A stretch of DNA of 64,000 nt. Origin: Paracidovorax oryzae ATCC 19882. Its GTDB lineage: Bacteria > Pseudomonadota > Gammaproteobacteria > Burkholderiales > Burkholderiaceae_C. This document shows positions 55,695 through 64,000 of this stretch, in pieces. The stretch spans positions 22,447 through 86,446 of the forward strand of contig NZ_JMKU01000022.1 of the NCBI RefSeq assembly GCF_000687165.1, in the 5' to 3' direction. A program made the position numbers and the translations under genes. The notes under the pieces are model-generated. The model worked only from the letters and a program-made list of their open reading frames with translations, had not been told where the DNA came from and ran no database searches. Every line of letters starts with the position of its first letter. Positions within the stretch are counted from its first letter, which is position 1.

Positions 55695-56791
55695 GGCGCC
55701 ACCGGATAGGCGCCGAGCACCTTGTAGAACGCGCAGAGCGAGCGCAACTCCTCCAGGGCCTTGGCCACGTGGGGCTGGCTGGGGTGGCCGTCGAGGTCGA
55801 TGTAGAAATAGTATTCCCACTGGCCCGTGCGCGCGGGGCGCGATTCGAAGCGGGTCATGGAAACGCCGTGCGTCTTGAGCGGCACCAGCAGGTCGTGCAC
55901 CGCGCCCGGGCGGTTGGGCACCGACACCACGAGGCTGGTGCAATCCTTGCCGGAGGCCGGAGGCGTCTGCAGCGTGTGCGGCAGGCAGATGACGGCGAAG
56001 CGCGTGCGGTTGTAGGCGTCGTCCTGGATGGCGTGCGACACCAGGTGCAGGCCGAACTGCGCGCCGGCTCGCTCGCTCGCGATGCCTGCCCAGGCCGGGT
56101 TTCCGGCGGCCAGCCGTGCGCCTTCGGCGTTGCTGGAAACCGGGCGGCGCTCCGCGTGCGGCAGGTGTTTCGACAGCCAGGCCTGGCATTGGGCCAGCGC
56201 CTGGGGGTGGGCCAGCACGGCCTCGATGCCGTCCAGCGAATTGGACAGGCGCAGCAGGTTGTGGCGCACCAGCAGGCTCACCTCGCCCACCACGTGGCAG
56301 GGCGTGTGCAGGAACAGGTCGAGCGAGCGCGTGACCACGCCTTCCACGGAGTTCTCCACGCCCACCACGCCGTACTGTGCGCTGCCGGCCGCCGTGGCAT
56401 GGAACACCTCGTCGAAATTGGCGCAGTACATGAGGTCGGCGGCACCGCCGAAGAATTCCACGGCCGCCTGCTCGCAGAACGTGCCGGCCGGGCCCAGCAC
56501 CGCCACGCGCTGGGGCGATTCCAGGGCCAGGCAGGCGGACATGATCTCGCGCCAGATCGCCGCGACGTGCGGGCCCTTGAGCGGGCCCGGGTTGGCGGTC
56601 TGGATCTTCTCGATCACCTGCGCGACGCGGTCGGGCCGGAAGAAGGGCGAGCCTTCGCGCTTCTTGACCTCGCCGACGCGCTCGGCCACCAGCGCGCGCT
56701 GGTTCAGGAGGGTCAGGAGCTGCTGGTCGATGTTGTCGATCTGCACCCGCAGGCTGGCGAGATCGGGAGACGCTTGTGGGGATTGGGACAT
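55691..56791 (-). CDS. pheA: Bifunctional chorismate mutase / prephenate dehydratase
   Basis: A 366-residue enzyme that carries chorismate to phenylpyruvate. Chorismate mutase (AroQ type, about 10-95), prephenate dehydratase (about 98-275; GPAGTFCEQAA, the catalytic Thr region NRTRFAVI) and a C-terminal ACT domain (about 285-362; TRFESRPARTGQWEYYFYID) for phenylalanine feedback. Confidence 0.95.
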   Translation of the reverse strand: MSQSPQASPDLASLRVQIDNIDQQLLTLLNQRALVAERVGEVKKREGSPFFRPDRVAQVIEKIQTANPGPLKGPHVAAIWREIMSACLALESPQRVAVLGPAGTFCEQAAVEFFGGAADLMYCANFDEVFHATAAGSAQYGVVGVENSVEGVVTRSLDLFLHTPCHVVGEVSLLVRHNLLRLSNSLDGIEAVLAHPQALAQCQAWLSKHLPHAERRPVSSNAEGARLAAGNPAWAGIASERAGAQFGLHLVSHAIQDDAYNRTRFAVICLPHTLQTPPASGKDCTSLVVSVPNRPGAVHDLLVPLKTHGVSMTRFESRPARTGQWEYYFYIDLDGHPSQPHVAKALEELRSLCAFYKVLGAYPVAP

Positions 56792-56839
56792 GGATCGGTC
56801 GGTCTGCGGTCAGCAGGCGGTAGGGCGCCGCGCGCCGTT

Positions 56840-57949
56840 TCAGGCGCTGCGCTGTTCGAATTCTTGCATGTAGGCGACAAGTGCCTCCACGCCGGCCAGC
56901 GGCATGGCGTTGTAGAGGCTCGCACGCATGCCGCCCACCGACTTGTGGCCCTTGAGCTGCAGCAGTCCCCGCTCCCTGGCTCCTGCCAGGAAGGCTTCGT
57001 TGCGCGTTTCGTCGCGCAGGAAGAAGGGGATGTTCATGCGCGACCGCGCGTTCGGCGACACCTTGTTCACGTAGAACTGCGACTGGTCGATGAAGTTGTA
57101 GAGCAGGCGGGCCTTGGCGATGTTGCGCTGCTCCATGGCCGCGATGCCGGAGAGCTCGCCCTCGCGCTGGCGCTTGAGCCATTGGAAGGTCAGGCCCGCC
57201 ATGTAGATGCCCCAGGTGGGAGGGGTGTTGAACATCGACTGGTTCTCCGCCACCACCTTGTAGTCGAAGGCGCTCGGGCAGGCCGGCAGCGCGTGGCCCA
57301 GCAGGTCCTCGCGCACCACCACCAGCGTGAGGCCGGCGGGGCCGAGGTTCTTCTGCGCGCCGCCGAATGCCAGGCCCACGCGCGACCAGTCCACCGGGCG
57401 CGAGGCCACGTGCGACGAGAAGTCGATCACCAGTGGTGCGTCGCTGCCCAGAGCCCGCAGGTCCGGCAGCTCGTGGAACTCGATGCCATGGATCGTCTCG
57501 TTGCTGCACAGGTGCAGGTAGCTCGCACCGCGGCTCAGCTGCCAGCTCGCCGGGTCGGGCAGGGTGGTGAAACCGCCGTCCTCCGCCGATGCGGCCACGT
57601 GGACCTCGGCTGCGTACTTGCGCGCTTCCTTGAGCGATTTCTGGCTCCAGCTGCCCGTTACCACCATGTCCACCGTCGCGGCGCGCGAGAGGTTCAGCGG
57701 CACGATCGCGTTCTCGGCCAGGCCGCCGCCCTGCATGAACAGGATCCTGAAATGCTGCGGAACGGCGAGCAGTTCGCGCAGGTCCGCCTCGGCCTGCTCG
57801 TAGATCGAGATGAACTCCTTGCCCCGGTGGCTCATCTCCATCACGCCCATGCCGCTGCCGTGCCAGTCCAGCATTTCGGAAGCGGCCTGCTGGAGGACTT
57901 CGGCGGGAATGGCGGCGGGGCCGGCGGAAAAGTTGTAGGGGCGGTTCAT
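56840..57949 (-). CDS. serC: Phosphoserine aminotransferase
   Basis: A 369-residue PLP enzyme of serine (and pyridoxal) synthesis. The cofactor Lys is about K200 in [12 protein letters not shown]; the N terminus [10 protein letters not shown] and the [10 protein letters not shown] segment are typical. The ATG at 57949 is chosen; the 25 residues upstream in frame are not family-like. Confidence 0.95.
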   Translation of the reverse strand: MNRPYNFSAGPAAIPAEVLQQAASEMLDWHGSGMGVMEMSHRGKEFISIYEQAEADLRELLAVPQHFRILFMQGGGLAENAIVPLNLSRAATVDMVVTGSWSQKSLKEARKYAAEVHVAASAEDGGFTTLPDPASWQLSRGASYLHLCSNETIHGIEFHELPDLRALGSDAPLVIDFSSHVASRPVDWSRVGLAFGGAQKNLGPAGLTLVVVREDLLGHALPACPSAFDYKVVAENQSMFNTPPTWGIYMAGLTFQWLKRQREGELSGIAAMEQRNIAKARLLYNFIDQSQFYVNKVSPNARSRMNIPFFLRDETRNEAFLAGARERGLLQLKGHKSVGGMRASLYNAMPLAGVEALVAYMQEFEQRSA

Positions 57950-58046
57950 CGGTTCAAGCGGTCGAAGGCCATGCCGTTTCCGGGCGGCTGGCCGGTGGAG
58001 GGAGCATTCCGGCGCGCCGTGCACTTTCCGCAGGCGCGTCGTGCCG

Positions 58047-60701
58047 TCATTCGGTCGCGGATCCGTCCGCGTCCGGCGTGGCGGAAGAGGGCGCGTCGTC
58101 GTCCGCGGCCGGCGGGTTCGCGTCGTTCTCGACGATGCGCTGCAGCCCGCTCAGCTTCGCGCCTTCGTCCAGGGCGATCAGCGTCACGCCCTGCGTCGCG
58201 CGGCCCAGTTCGCGGATCTCCGCCACGCGCGTGCGCACCAGCACGCCCTTGTCGGTGATCAGCATGATCTCGTCTTCCGCGTGGACCAGGGTGGCCGCGA
58301 CGACCTTGCCGTTGCGCTCGCTCTGCTGGATGGCGATCATCCCCTTCGTGCCGCGGCCGTGGCGGGTGTATTCGACGATGCTGGTGCGCTTGCCGTAGCC
58401 GTTCTCGGTGGCGGTGAGCACGCTCTGCGTCTCGTCTTCCGCCACCAGCATGGCGATCACGCTCTGGCCGTCCTCCAGCATCATGCCGCGCACGCCGCGC
58501 GCGGCGCGGCCCAGCGGCCGCACGTCGTTCTCGTCGAAGCGCACGGCCTTGCCGCCGTCGGAGAAGAGCATCACATCGTGCTGGCCGTCGGTGAGCGCAG
58601 CCCCGATGAGGTAGTCGCCGTCGTCCAGGTTCACGGCGATGATGCCGCCCTTGCGCGGGTTGCTGAACTCGTCCAGCGCCGTCTTCTTCACCGTGCCCAT
58701 GCTGGTCGCCATGAAGACGAAGCGGTCGGCGGGGAAGGTGCGCATGTCCCCGGTCAGCGGCAGCACCACGTTGATCTTCTCGCCTTCCTGCAGCGGGAAC
58801 ATGTTCACGATCGGCCGGCCGCGCGAGCCGCGCGAGCCTGCCGGCACTTCCCAGACCTTGAGCCAGTACAGCCGGCCGCGGTTGGAGAAGCACAGGATGT
58901 AGTCGTGCGTGTTGGCGATGAAGAGCTGGTCGATCCAGTCGTCTTCCTTGGTCGCCGTGGCCTGCTTGCCGCGCCCGCCGCGCTTCTGCGCACGGTACTC
59001 GGACAGCGGCTGGCTCTTGATGTAGCCCGTGTGCGAGAGCGTCACGACCATGTCGGTGGGCGTGATGAGGTCCTCGGTGGAGAGGTCCTGCGCACTGTGC
59101 TCGACCAGGGTACGGCGCATGCCGAGCTTGTGCTGGCCGAACTCCGCCTTGATCGCGGTGAGCTCGTCGCCGATGATGACCGAGACGCGCTCGGGCTTGG
59201 AAAGGATGTCCAGCAGGTCTTCGATGACCGCCATGATGTCCTTGTACTCGGCGACGATCTTGTCCTGCTCCAGGCCCGTCAGGCGCTGCAGGCGCATCTG
59301 AAGGATTTCCTGGGCCTGCGTTTCGGAGAGGCGGTACAGGCCGTCCTGGCCCATGCCGTATTCGCGCTCCAGGCCCTCGGGGCGATAGTCGTCGGCGTTC
59401 ACGACGCCGCCGTCCGCGCGGGTGCGCGTGAGCATCTCGCGCACCAGCTGGCTGTCCCACGCACGGTTCATCAGCTCGGTCTTGGCGATCGGCGGCGTGG
59501 GCGATTCGCGGATGATGCGGATGAACTCGTCGATGTTGGCAAGCGCCACCGCCAGGCCTTCCAGCACGTGGCCGCGCTCGCGGGCCTTGCGCAACTCGAA
59601 CACCGTGCGCCGCGTGACCACCTCGCGGCGGTGCTGCAGGAACACGACGATCAGGTCGCGCAGGTTGCACAGGCGGGGCTGGCCGTCCACCAGCGCCACC
59701 ATGTTGATGCCGAAGGTGTCCTGCAGCTGTGTCTGCTTGTAGAGGTTGTTCAGCACCACCTCGGGCACTTCGCCGCGCTTGAGCTCGATCACCAGGCGCA
59801 TGCCGGACTTGTCGGACTCGTCCTGGATGTGGCTGATGCCCTCGATCTTCTTCTCATGCACCAGTTCGGCCATGCGCTCCTGCAGCGTCTTCTTGTTGAC
59901 CTGGTAGGGCAGCTCATCGACGATGATGGCCTGGCGCTGGCCGCGGTCGATGTCCTCGAAGTGGCAGCGCGCCCGCATGACCACCTTGCCGCGGCCGGTG
60001 CGGTAGCCTTCCTTCACGCCGTTGATGCCGTAGATGATGCCCGCGGTCGGGAAGTCCGGCGCGGGGATGATCTCCATGATCTCGTCCACCGTGGCGTCCG
60101 GGTGGCGCAGCACGTGCAGGCAGGCGTCCACCACCTCGTTGAGGTTGTGCGGCGGAATGTTGGTCGCCATGCCCACCGCGATGCCGGCCGAGCCGTTCAC
60201 GAGCAGGTTGGGCAGCTTGCTGGGCAGCACCAGCGGCTCCTTCTCGCTGCCGTCGTAGTTGGGTCCGAAATCGACGGTTTCCTTGTCGATGTCGGCCAGC
60301 ATCTCATGGGCGATCTTCGACAGGCGGATTTCCGTGTACCGCATGGCGGCCGCTCCGTCGCCGTCCACGGAGCCGAAATTGCCCTGGCCGTCCACCAGCA
60401 TGTGCCGCAGCGAGAAATCCTGCGCCATCCGCACGATCGTGTCGTACACGGCGCTGTCGCCGTGGGGGTGGTACTTGCCGATGACGTCCCCCACGATACG
60501 GGCCGACTTCTTATAGGGGCGGTTCCAGTCGTTATTGAGTTCGTGCATCGCGAACAGCACGCGGCGATGCACCGGCTTGAGGCCGTCCCGCGCATCCGGC
60601 AACGCGCGGCCGACGATCACGCTCATCGCGTAATCGAGATAACTGCGCCGCATCTCCTCTTCGAGGCTGATGGGCAGGGTTTCTTTGGCGAACTGGGTCA
60701 T
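58047..60701 (-). CDS. gyrA: DNA gyrase subunit A
   Basis: An 884-residue type II topoisomerase subunit. The catalytic Tyr is Y122 (MRYTEIR). The quinolone region reads [10 protein letters not shown] with S83 and D87 as in drug-sensitive E. coli. The GyrA box is QKRGGRGK, a variant of QRRGGKG. Six beta-pinwheel blades follow and the tail is acidic ([10 protein letters not shown]). Confidence 0.97.
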   Translation of the reverse strand: MTQFAKETLPISLEEEMRRSYLDYAMSVIVGRALPDARDGLKPVHRRVLFAMHELNNDWNRPYKKSARIVGDVIGKYHPHGDSAVYDTIVRMAQDFSLRHMLVDGQGNFGSVDGDGAAAMRYTEIRLSKIAHEMLADIDKETVDFGPNYDGSEKEPLVLPSKLPNLLVNGSAGIAVGMATNIPPHNLNEVVDACLHVLRHPDATVDEIMEIIPAPDFPTAGIIYGINGVKEGYRTGRGKVVMRARCHFEDIDRGQRQAIIVDELPYQVNKKTLQERMAELVHEKKIEGISHIQDESDKSGMRLVIELKRGEVPEVVLNNLYKQTQLQDTFGINMVALVDGQPRLCNLRDLIVVFLQHRREVVTRRTVFELRKARERGHVLEGLAVALANIDEFIRIIRESPTPPIAKTELMNRAWDSQLVREMLTRTRADGGVVNADDYRPEGLEREYGMGQDGLYRLSETQAQEILQMRLQRLTGLEQDKIVAEYKDIMAVIEDLLDILSKPERVSVIIGDELTAIKAEFGQHKLGMRRTLVEHSAQDLSTEDLITPTDMVVTLSHTGYIKSQPLSEYRAQKRGGRGKQATATKEDDWIDQLFIANTHDYILCFSNRGRLYWLKVWEVPAGSRGSRGRPIVNMFPLQEGEKINVVLPLTGDMRTFPADRFVFMATSMGTVKKTALDEFSNPRKGGIIAVNLDDGDYLIGAALTDGQHDVMLFSDGGKAVRFDENDVRPLGRAARGVRGMMLEDGQSVIAMLVAEDETQSVLTATENGYGKRTSIVEYTRHGRGTKGMIAIQQSERNGKVVAATLVHAEDEIMLITDKGVLVRTRVAEIRELGRATQGVTLIALDEGAKLSGLQRIVENDANPPAADDDAPSSATPDADGSATE

Positions 60702-60934
60702 GGGATCGGGGATGCGGGATCAGGCGGCGGAGGTCGGACATTCTAGGCGCAACGCCTTGTCGCAAGTGCGCAACAGATCGGGGGGTAAAGCGCTTTTGTC
60801 CTACGGTTGAGGGTTGGGGGGCGGTCACTTTGCCTTGTTACGTATGGCACAATCAATTCAGCGTTTTTGGTGATGGTCACTGACGACGTCCATATTCGCA
60901 GCGCGGCTGCGGCTTTTTCCCCAAGAGGAGAACC

Positions 60935-61594
60935 ATGAAGAAACTGAACAAAGTGGCGATGTTGTTGGCCTCTGCCGTGCTGGCTACCTCGGCTGGTGCC
61001 CAAGTCAAGGCCGCTGACGGCGGCAAGGTGATCGACAACTGGCAAAACGGCACCGGCGAGCTGGTGTGGAAGAACGGCACGAACGAACTGTGCTGGCGCG
61101 ATGCCAACTGGACGCCCGCCACCGCCGCAGCAGGCTGCGACGGCGCCCTGGTGGCCCAGGCTCCGGCACCGGCTCCTGCCGCTGCTCCCGCACCTGCCGC
61201 TCCCGCTGCACCCACCCCCGCACCGGCAGCTCCCGTGGCCAACAAGGTGACCTACGCCGCCGACGCTTTCTTCGACTTCGACAAGTCCGTGCTGAAGCCC
61301 GAAGGCAAGGCCAAGCTGGACGACCTGGTCTCCAAGGTCAAGAACGTGAACCTGGAAGTCATCATCGCCGTGGGTCACACCGACTCCATCGGTACCGATG
61401 CCTACAACCAGAAGCTGTCCGTGCGCCGCGCTGAAGCCGTGAAGGCATACCTCGTGTCCAAGGGCATCGAGAAGAACCGCGTGTACACCGAAGGCAAGGG
61501 CGAGAAGCAGCCGATCGCCGACAACAAGACCAAGGAAGGCCGCGCGAAGAACCGCCGCGTGGAAATCGAAGTGGTTGGCACCCGCGCCAACTGA
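60935..61594 (+). CDS. ompA: OmpA family outer-membrane protein
   Basis: A 219-residue protein with a signal peptide (cleavage after ATSAGA, about residue 22), a short N-terminal part with two Cys (NELCWRDANW, AAGCDG) and a Pro/Ala linker (about 75-105). The C-terminal OmpA peptidoglycan-binding domain (about 110-215) has GHTDSIGTDAYNQKLSVRRA. It lacks the full eight-stranded barrel of E. coli OmpA. A strong AGAGGAG ribosome site is present. A terminator follows. Confidence 0.93.
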   Translation: MKKLNKVAMLLASAVLATSAGAQVKAADGGKVIDNWQNGTGELVWKNGTNELCWRDANWTPATAAAGCDGALVAQAPAPAPAAAPAPAAPAAPTPAPAAPVANKVTYAADAFFDFDKSVLKPEGKAKLDDLVSKVKNVNLEVIIAVGHTDSIGTDAYNQKLSVRRAEAVKAYLVSKGIEKNRVYTEGKGEKQPIADNKTKEGRAKNRRVEIEVVGTRAN

Positions 61595-61617
61595 TTTCGG
61601 TCAGTTTCCTTTCCCTG

Positions 61618-61644
61618 AAAGCCCCGGTCTCCGGGGCTTTTTTT
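61618..61644 (+). terminator. Intrinsic terminator after ompA
   Basis: AAGCCCCGG and CCGGGGCTT pair around TCT, followed by a T tract of seven or more. It lies 25 bp after the ompA stop and 33 bp before ubiG. Confidence 0.92.
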
Positions 61645-61645
61645 A

Positions 61646-61677
61646 TGCCCGCGGCAATTGCGGGCACAATTTGTCAA
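61646..61677 (+). promoter_or_regulatory. Hairpin and -10-like element abutting ubiG
   Basis: TGCCCGC and GCGGGCA form a 7-bp stem (61646-61666). CACAAT (61665-61670) resembles a -10 hexamer and would place the start at the A of the ubiG ATG (61677). No Shine-Dalgarno is present. A leaderless ubiG message is possible; read-through from ompA is the alternative. Confidence 0.35.
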
Positions 61678-62393
61678 TGAGCTCTTCCACTGCCAATGTC
61701 GATCCGGCCGAACTGGCCAAATTCTCCGAACTGGCCCACCGCTGGTGGGACCTCGAAAGCGAATTCCGGCCCCTGCACGAGATCAATCCGCTGCGGCTGG
61801 GCTGGATCGATGGCCTGGCCCCATTGCAGGGGCGGCGGGTGCTGGATGTCGGCTGTGGCGGCGGCATCCTGGCCGACGCCATGGCTCGCAAGGGCGCGAC
61901 GGTGACGGGCATCGACCTCGCCACCAAGTCGCTGAAGGTGGCCCAGCTCCATGCGCTGGAGGCCGGCACGCCCGATATCCAGTACCGGGAGGTCAGCGTC
62001 GAGGCGCTGGCGGAAGAGTCGCCGGCATCGTTCGACACCGTGACCTGCATGGAGATGCTGGAGCATGTTCCCGATCCGGCATCGGTGGTGCAGGCATGCG
62101 CCCGGCTGGTCAAGCCCGGCGGGTGGGTGTTTTTCTCGACCATCAACCGCAATGCAAAGGCATTTCTCCTGGCCATCGTGGGCGCTGAATATGTGCTGGG
62201 CATGCTGCCACGTGGAACGCATGAATATGCAAAGCTGATCAAGCCCAGTGAATTGGCCACGGCGTGCCGTGCGGCGCGGCTCGATGTCCTGCAGACCCGC
62301 GGCATGGAATACAACCCCCTCACGCGCCGTTATGCATTGAGCGGGGATACCAGTGTCAATTACCTCATGGCATGCCGCCGGGTGGAGGCGTGA
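61677..62393 (+). CDS. ubiG: Ubiquinone biosynthesis O-methyltransferase UbiG
   Basis: A 238-residue S-adenosylmethionine methyltransferase that carries out both O-methylations in ubiquinone synthesis. Motif I VLDVGCGGG is at about residues 55-63, and the family region EFRPLHEINPLRLGWID precedes it. EMLEHVPDP and VFFSTINRN are typical. It overlaps gph by one base. Confidence 0.95.
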   Translation: MSSSTANVDPAELAKFSELAHRWWDLESEFRPLHEINPLRLGWIDGLAPLQGRRVLDVGCGGGILADAMARKGATVTGIDLATKSLKVAQLHALEAGTPDIQYREVSVEALAEESPASFDTVTCMEMLEHVPDPASVVQACARLVKPGGWVFFSTINRNAKAFLLAIVGAEYVLGMLPRGTHEYAKLIKPSELATACRAARLDVLQTRGMEYNPLTRRYALSGDTSVNYLMACRRVEA

Positions 62394-63076
62394 TGGCCGA
62401 CATGTCTCCCTTTCCCTCGCGCGTGAGCGCGGTGCTGTTCGACCTCGACGGCACGCTGGTGGACAGCGCGCCGGACCTCGCTGCGGCCGCCGACAAGATC
62501 CGCACGGACCGTGGTCTGCCGTCCCTGCCACTGGCGGACTACCGGCCCATGGCCGGCGCTGGTGCGCGCGGAATGCTCGCCGTGGCGCTCGGCATGGCGC
62601 CCGACCATCCCGATTTCCCGGCGTTGCGCGAGGAGTTCTTCGCCAACTACGAGGCCTGCATCCATGACCGCACGACCGTGTTCGACGGCGTGGAAGCGCT
62701 CGTGGAGCGGCTGGCCCGGGCGGGATTGCCCTGGGGCGTGGTCACCAACAAGGCTGCGCGTTTCTCCGTGCCGCTGACGGAGGCGATTCCCATGTTCCGC
62801 ACGTCCGGCGTGCTGGTGAGCGGCGACACCACGCCGCATTCCAAGCCGCATCCCGCGCCATTGCTGGAAGCCGCTGTCCGCCTGGGCGTGCCGCCCGAAG
62901 AGTGCCTCTATGTCGGCGACGATGAGCGCGACATCGTCGCGGGCAATGCCGCCGGCATGGGAACGGTGGCGGCGCTCTACGGGTACCTCGGCAAGCACAA
63001 GGAGCCGGAGCTCTGGGGTGCGCACTGCGCGATTAAATTTCCCCTCGACCTCTTGCAATGGCTTCCGAAGGCCTAA
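62393..63076 (+). CDS. gph: Phosphoglycolate phosphatase, HAD family
   Basis: A 227-residue HAD phosphatase that removes 2-phosphoglycolate. The nucleophile motif is DLDGTLVDS (residues 17-25), then VTNKAARF (motif II), the KPHPAPLL Lys and GDDERDIVAGNAAGM (motif IV). The ATG overlaps the ubiG stop (TGATG) with GGTGGAGG upstream. The pairing ubiG-gph is common. Its stop codon lies inside the ssrA -10 element. Confidence 0.94.
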   Translation: MADMSPFPSRVSAVLFDLDGTLVDSAPDLAAAADKIRTDRGLPSLPLADYRPMAGAGARGMLAVALGMAPDHPDFPALREEFFANYEACIHDRTTVFDGVEALVERLARAGLPWGVVTNKAARFSVPLTEAIPMFRTSGVLVSGDTTPHSKPHPAPLLEAAVRLGVPPEECLYVGDDERDIVAGNAAGMGTVAALYGYLGKHKEPELWGAHCAIKFPLDLLQWLPKA

Positions 63077-63079
63077 AAT
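63052..63079 (+). promoter_or_regulatory. ssrA promoter within the end of gph
   Basis: -35 CTTGCA (63052-63057), a 16-bp gap and -10 TAAAAT (63074-63079). The -10 contains the gph TAA stop. Start is expected near 63086-63088, which fits the mature 5' end of tmRNA. Confidence 0.65.
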
Positions 63080-63087
63080 GGAGGCTT

Positions 63088-63466
63088 GGGGCTGCCCTGG
63101 TTTCGACGTGGGTTCGGAATCGGTGTGGTGCATGTCGAGCTTGAGTGGCGCTCGTAAATCTGCATTCAACAAACCAACTGCAAACGACGAACGTTTCGCA
63201 CTCGCCGCTTAAACACCGGTGAGCCTTGCAACAGCACGCTGACGGGCTGGGCAAGGGGGCCGCAAGGCCTCCCGGCTGCAAGGTTATTCACGTCAGCTGG
63301 CCTCCTGCCGGGTACCTTGGCATGGGGCGAGATCCAAGGGTGCTGGCCTTCCTTGCAGCGTGCGACTGCGCGGCCTGGAAGGTGAGATCCAAAACAGACC
63401 GCTAAACATGTAGATCTGCCCGAAGAAGGCTTGCGGACGCGGGTTCAATTCCCGCCAGCTCCACCA
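63088..63466 (+). ncRNA. ssrA: Transfer-messenger RNA (tmRNA)
   Basis: A one-piece tmRNA of about 379 nt that rescues stalled ribosomes. The 5' end GGGGCTG pairs with CAGCTCC before the 3' ACCA, forming the acceptor stem. The T arm reads GCGGGTTCAATTCCCGC. The tag frame at 63180-63212 encodes ANDERFALAA and a TAA stop. The gene begins 12 bp after gph. Confidence 0.97.
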
Positions 63467-63475
63467 TACAAAGGC

Positions 63476-63517
63476 ACCGCCACACATTGGAAGCCCCAGC
63501 GTGTGGCGGTTTTTTTA
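63476..63517 (+). terminator. Intrinsic terminator after ssrA
   Basis: ACCGCCACAC and GTGTGGCGGT form a 10-bp stem with a 15-nt loop, followed directly by a T8 tract, 10 bp past the tmRNA end. Confidence 0.9.
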
Positions 63518-63558
63518 TGCCTTGTGGAGTCTGGTGGTGTCCTGAAATTCGCACCGAT

Positions 63559-63806
63559 CTAAGACCCACCTACCATCCGCAACTCCGGCGCCGGCATCTG
63601 GTAGTCCTCGCGGATGAACTTGCCGTAGGTACGGAAGACCATCTGCATCTGCACGTCCTCGTGCCTGAGCTGGGCGGCCACGTACCAGAGGTTGTGGCCG
63701 CCGTCAGCAGCGTGGAGGCGTAGGTGTGGCGAACCTGGCAGGGGTTCCGGTAGTCGATCACCAGCCTCAGCAGCCAGCGCGAGAGCGACTGCAAGATGGC
63801 AGTTGG
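63559..63806 (-). pseudogene. Phage-type tyrosine recombinase (integrase) remnant
   Basis: Only the C-terminal part of an integrase remains. One frame gives VIDYRNPCQVRHTYAS, with the active-site Arg and His-like box. After a one-base loss near 63682 a second frame continues as NLWYVAAQLRHEDVQ, then MVFRTYGKFIRED with the nucleophilic Tyr, to a stop at 63559. A QM duplication is also present. The N-terminal part is missing and the remnant ends at an IS element. Being next to ssrA, it probably came from an element that integrated at the tmRNA 3' end. Confidence 0.82.
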
Positions 63807-63807
63807 C

Positions 63808-64000
63808 TAGAGCGTGTTATGAACTTCGTTCCTCGGAGTGGAAGTCAAAGGTAGAGTCTGCGGATGCCCCGCAAGCCGTACCTGACGGATGTCAGCGATG
63901 AAGAATGGAGCTTCGCTGCGCCCTACTTGAGCCTGATGGACCAGCGCGCGCCCCAGCGCGAGCACGATCTGCGCGAAGTCTTCAACGCGCTGCGCTGGCT
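63808..64000 (+). mobile_element. IS5-family insertion sequence, left part
   Basis: The probable terminal repeat begins GAGCGTGTTATGAACTTCGT (about 63809), next to CTAG at 63807-63810, which fits the YTAR target of IS5-type elements. The transposase frame starts 55 bp inside. The element runs past the window end, so its right terminus and target duplication cannot be seen. It interrupts the integrase remnant. Confidence 0.75.
63864..64000 (+). CDS. IS5-family transposase, N-terminal fragment at window edge
   Basis: The 45 visible codons read MPRKPYLTDVSDEEWSFAAP and on to LREVFNALRW. This is the DUF4096-type N-terminal domain of IS5-family transposases. The frame stays open to the last base. 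No conclusion about an intact catalytic DDE domain is possible. Confidence 0.8.
   Translation, partial: MPRKPYLTDVSDEEWSFAAPYLSLMDQRAPQREHDLREVFNALRW

Noticed and set aside
60430..60470. Quinolone-resistance substitutions in GyrA
   Set aside because: Residues S83 and D87 are the sensitive forms.

Overview
The window is about 64 kb of GC-rich, densely coding chromosome. It most resembles the family Comamonadaceae (Burkholderiales), close to Acidovorax/Paracidovorax. That assignment is inferred from gene content and protein style: an AroA-cytidylate kinase fusion, a one-piece tmRNA with tag ANDERFALAA, the order gyrA-serC-pheA-tyrA-aroA/cmk-rpsA-ihfB-lapA-lapB, HemP and DUF2325 genes under Fur-like boxes, and a phasin gene. 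No rRNA, tRNA or CRISPR array was seen.

Region by region. 0.2-4.6 kb: an XylR/DmpR-type sigma-54 activator divergent from an aldehyde dehydrogenase plus short-chain dehydrogenase pair, with a textbook -24/-12 promoter between them. 4.6-9.7 kb: a TonB-dependent receptor with ABC ATPase, binding protein and FecCD permease, controlled from a large non-Fur palindrome. 9.7-15 kb: a Fur-boxed DUF2325 gene, then putA and its divergent Lrp-type regulator. 15-19.8 kb: two exported unknowns, rlmD, a lipoprotein, a BI-1 family protein and a GlcG/HbpS protein. 19.9-22.6 kb: an iron locus on the minus strand (bfd, a 24-codon membrane ORF, tonB, exbB, exbD, hemP) with Fur-like boxes inside the bfd and hemP promoters. 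22.7-31.3 kb: a phasin with PhaR-like operators, a thioesterase, a gamma-glutamyltransferase, pncB, a 2-hydroxyacid dehydrogenase, rmuC and an MFS carrier. 31.3-42.2 kb: an orphan protein with effector-like composition, a LOG protein, crcB, a TRAP transporter, an M14 peptidase and a fused 5-oxoprolinase. 42.3-48.7 kb: a complete Mrp/Pha cation-proton antiporter operon. 48.8-60.7 kb: a housekeeping block with envelope, translation, nucleoid, aromatic amino acid and gyrase genes. 60.9-64 kb: ompA, ubiG, gph and ssrA, then a broken phage-type integrase cut by an IS5-family element that runs off the window.

The genes form several functional sets. ExbB/ExbD/TonB can energise the TonB-dependent receptor at 4.7 kb. 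Bfd, HemP and the DUF2325 protein form a Fur-like iron set. 5-oxoprolinase, gamma-glutamyltransferase and the TRAP transporter could join in gamma-glutamyl/pyroglutamate use. SerC, PheA, TyrA and AroA-Cmk cover serine, phenylalanine/tyrosine and shikimate steps. The ssrA 3' end looks like an island integration site.

The least explained items are the palindrome before the TonB receptor, a 92-93 bp repeat present twice beside iron-related genes, the 24-codon membrane ORF overlapping bfd, and the orphan ORF at 31.3-32.0 kb.
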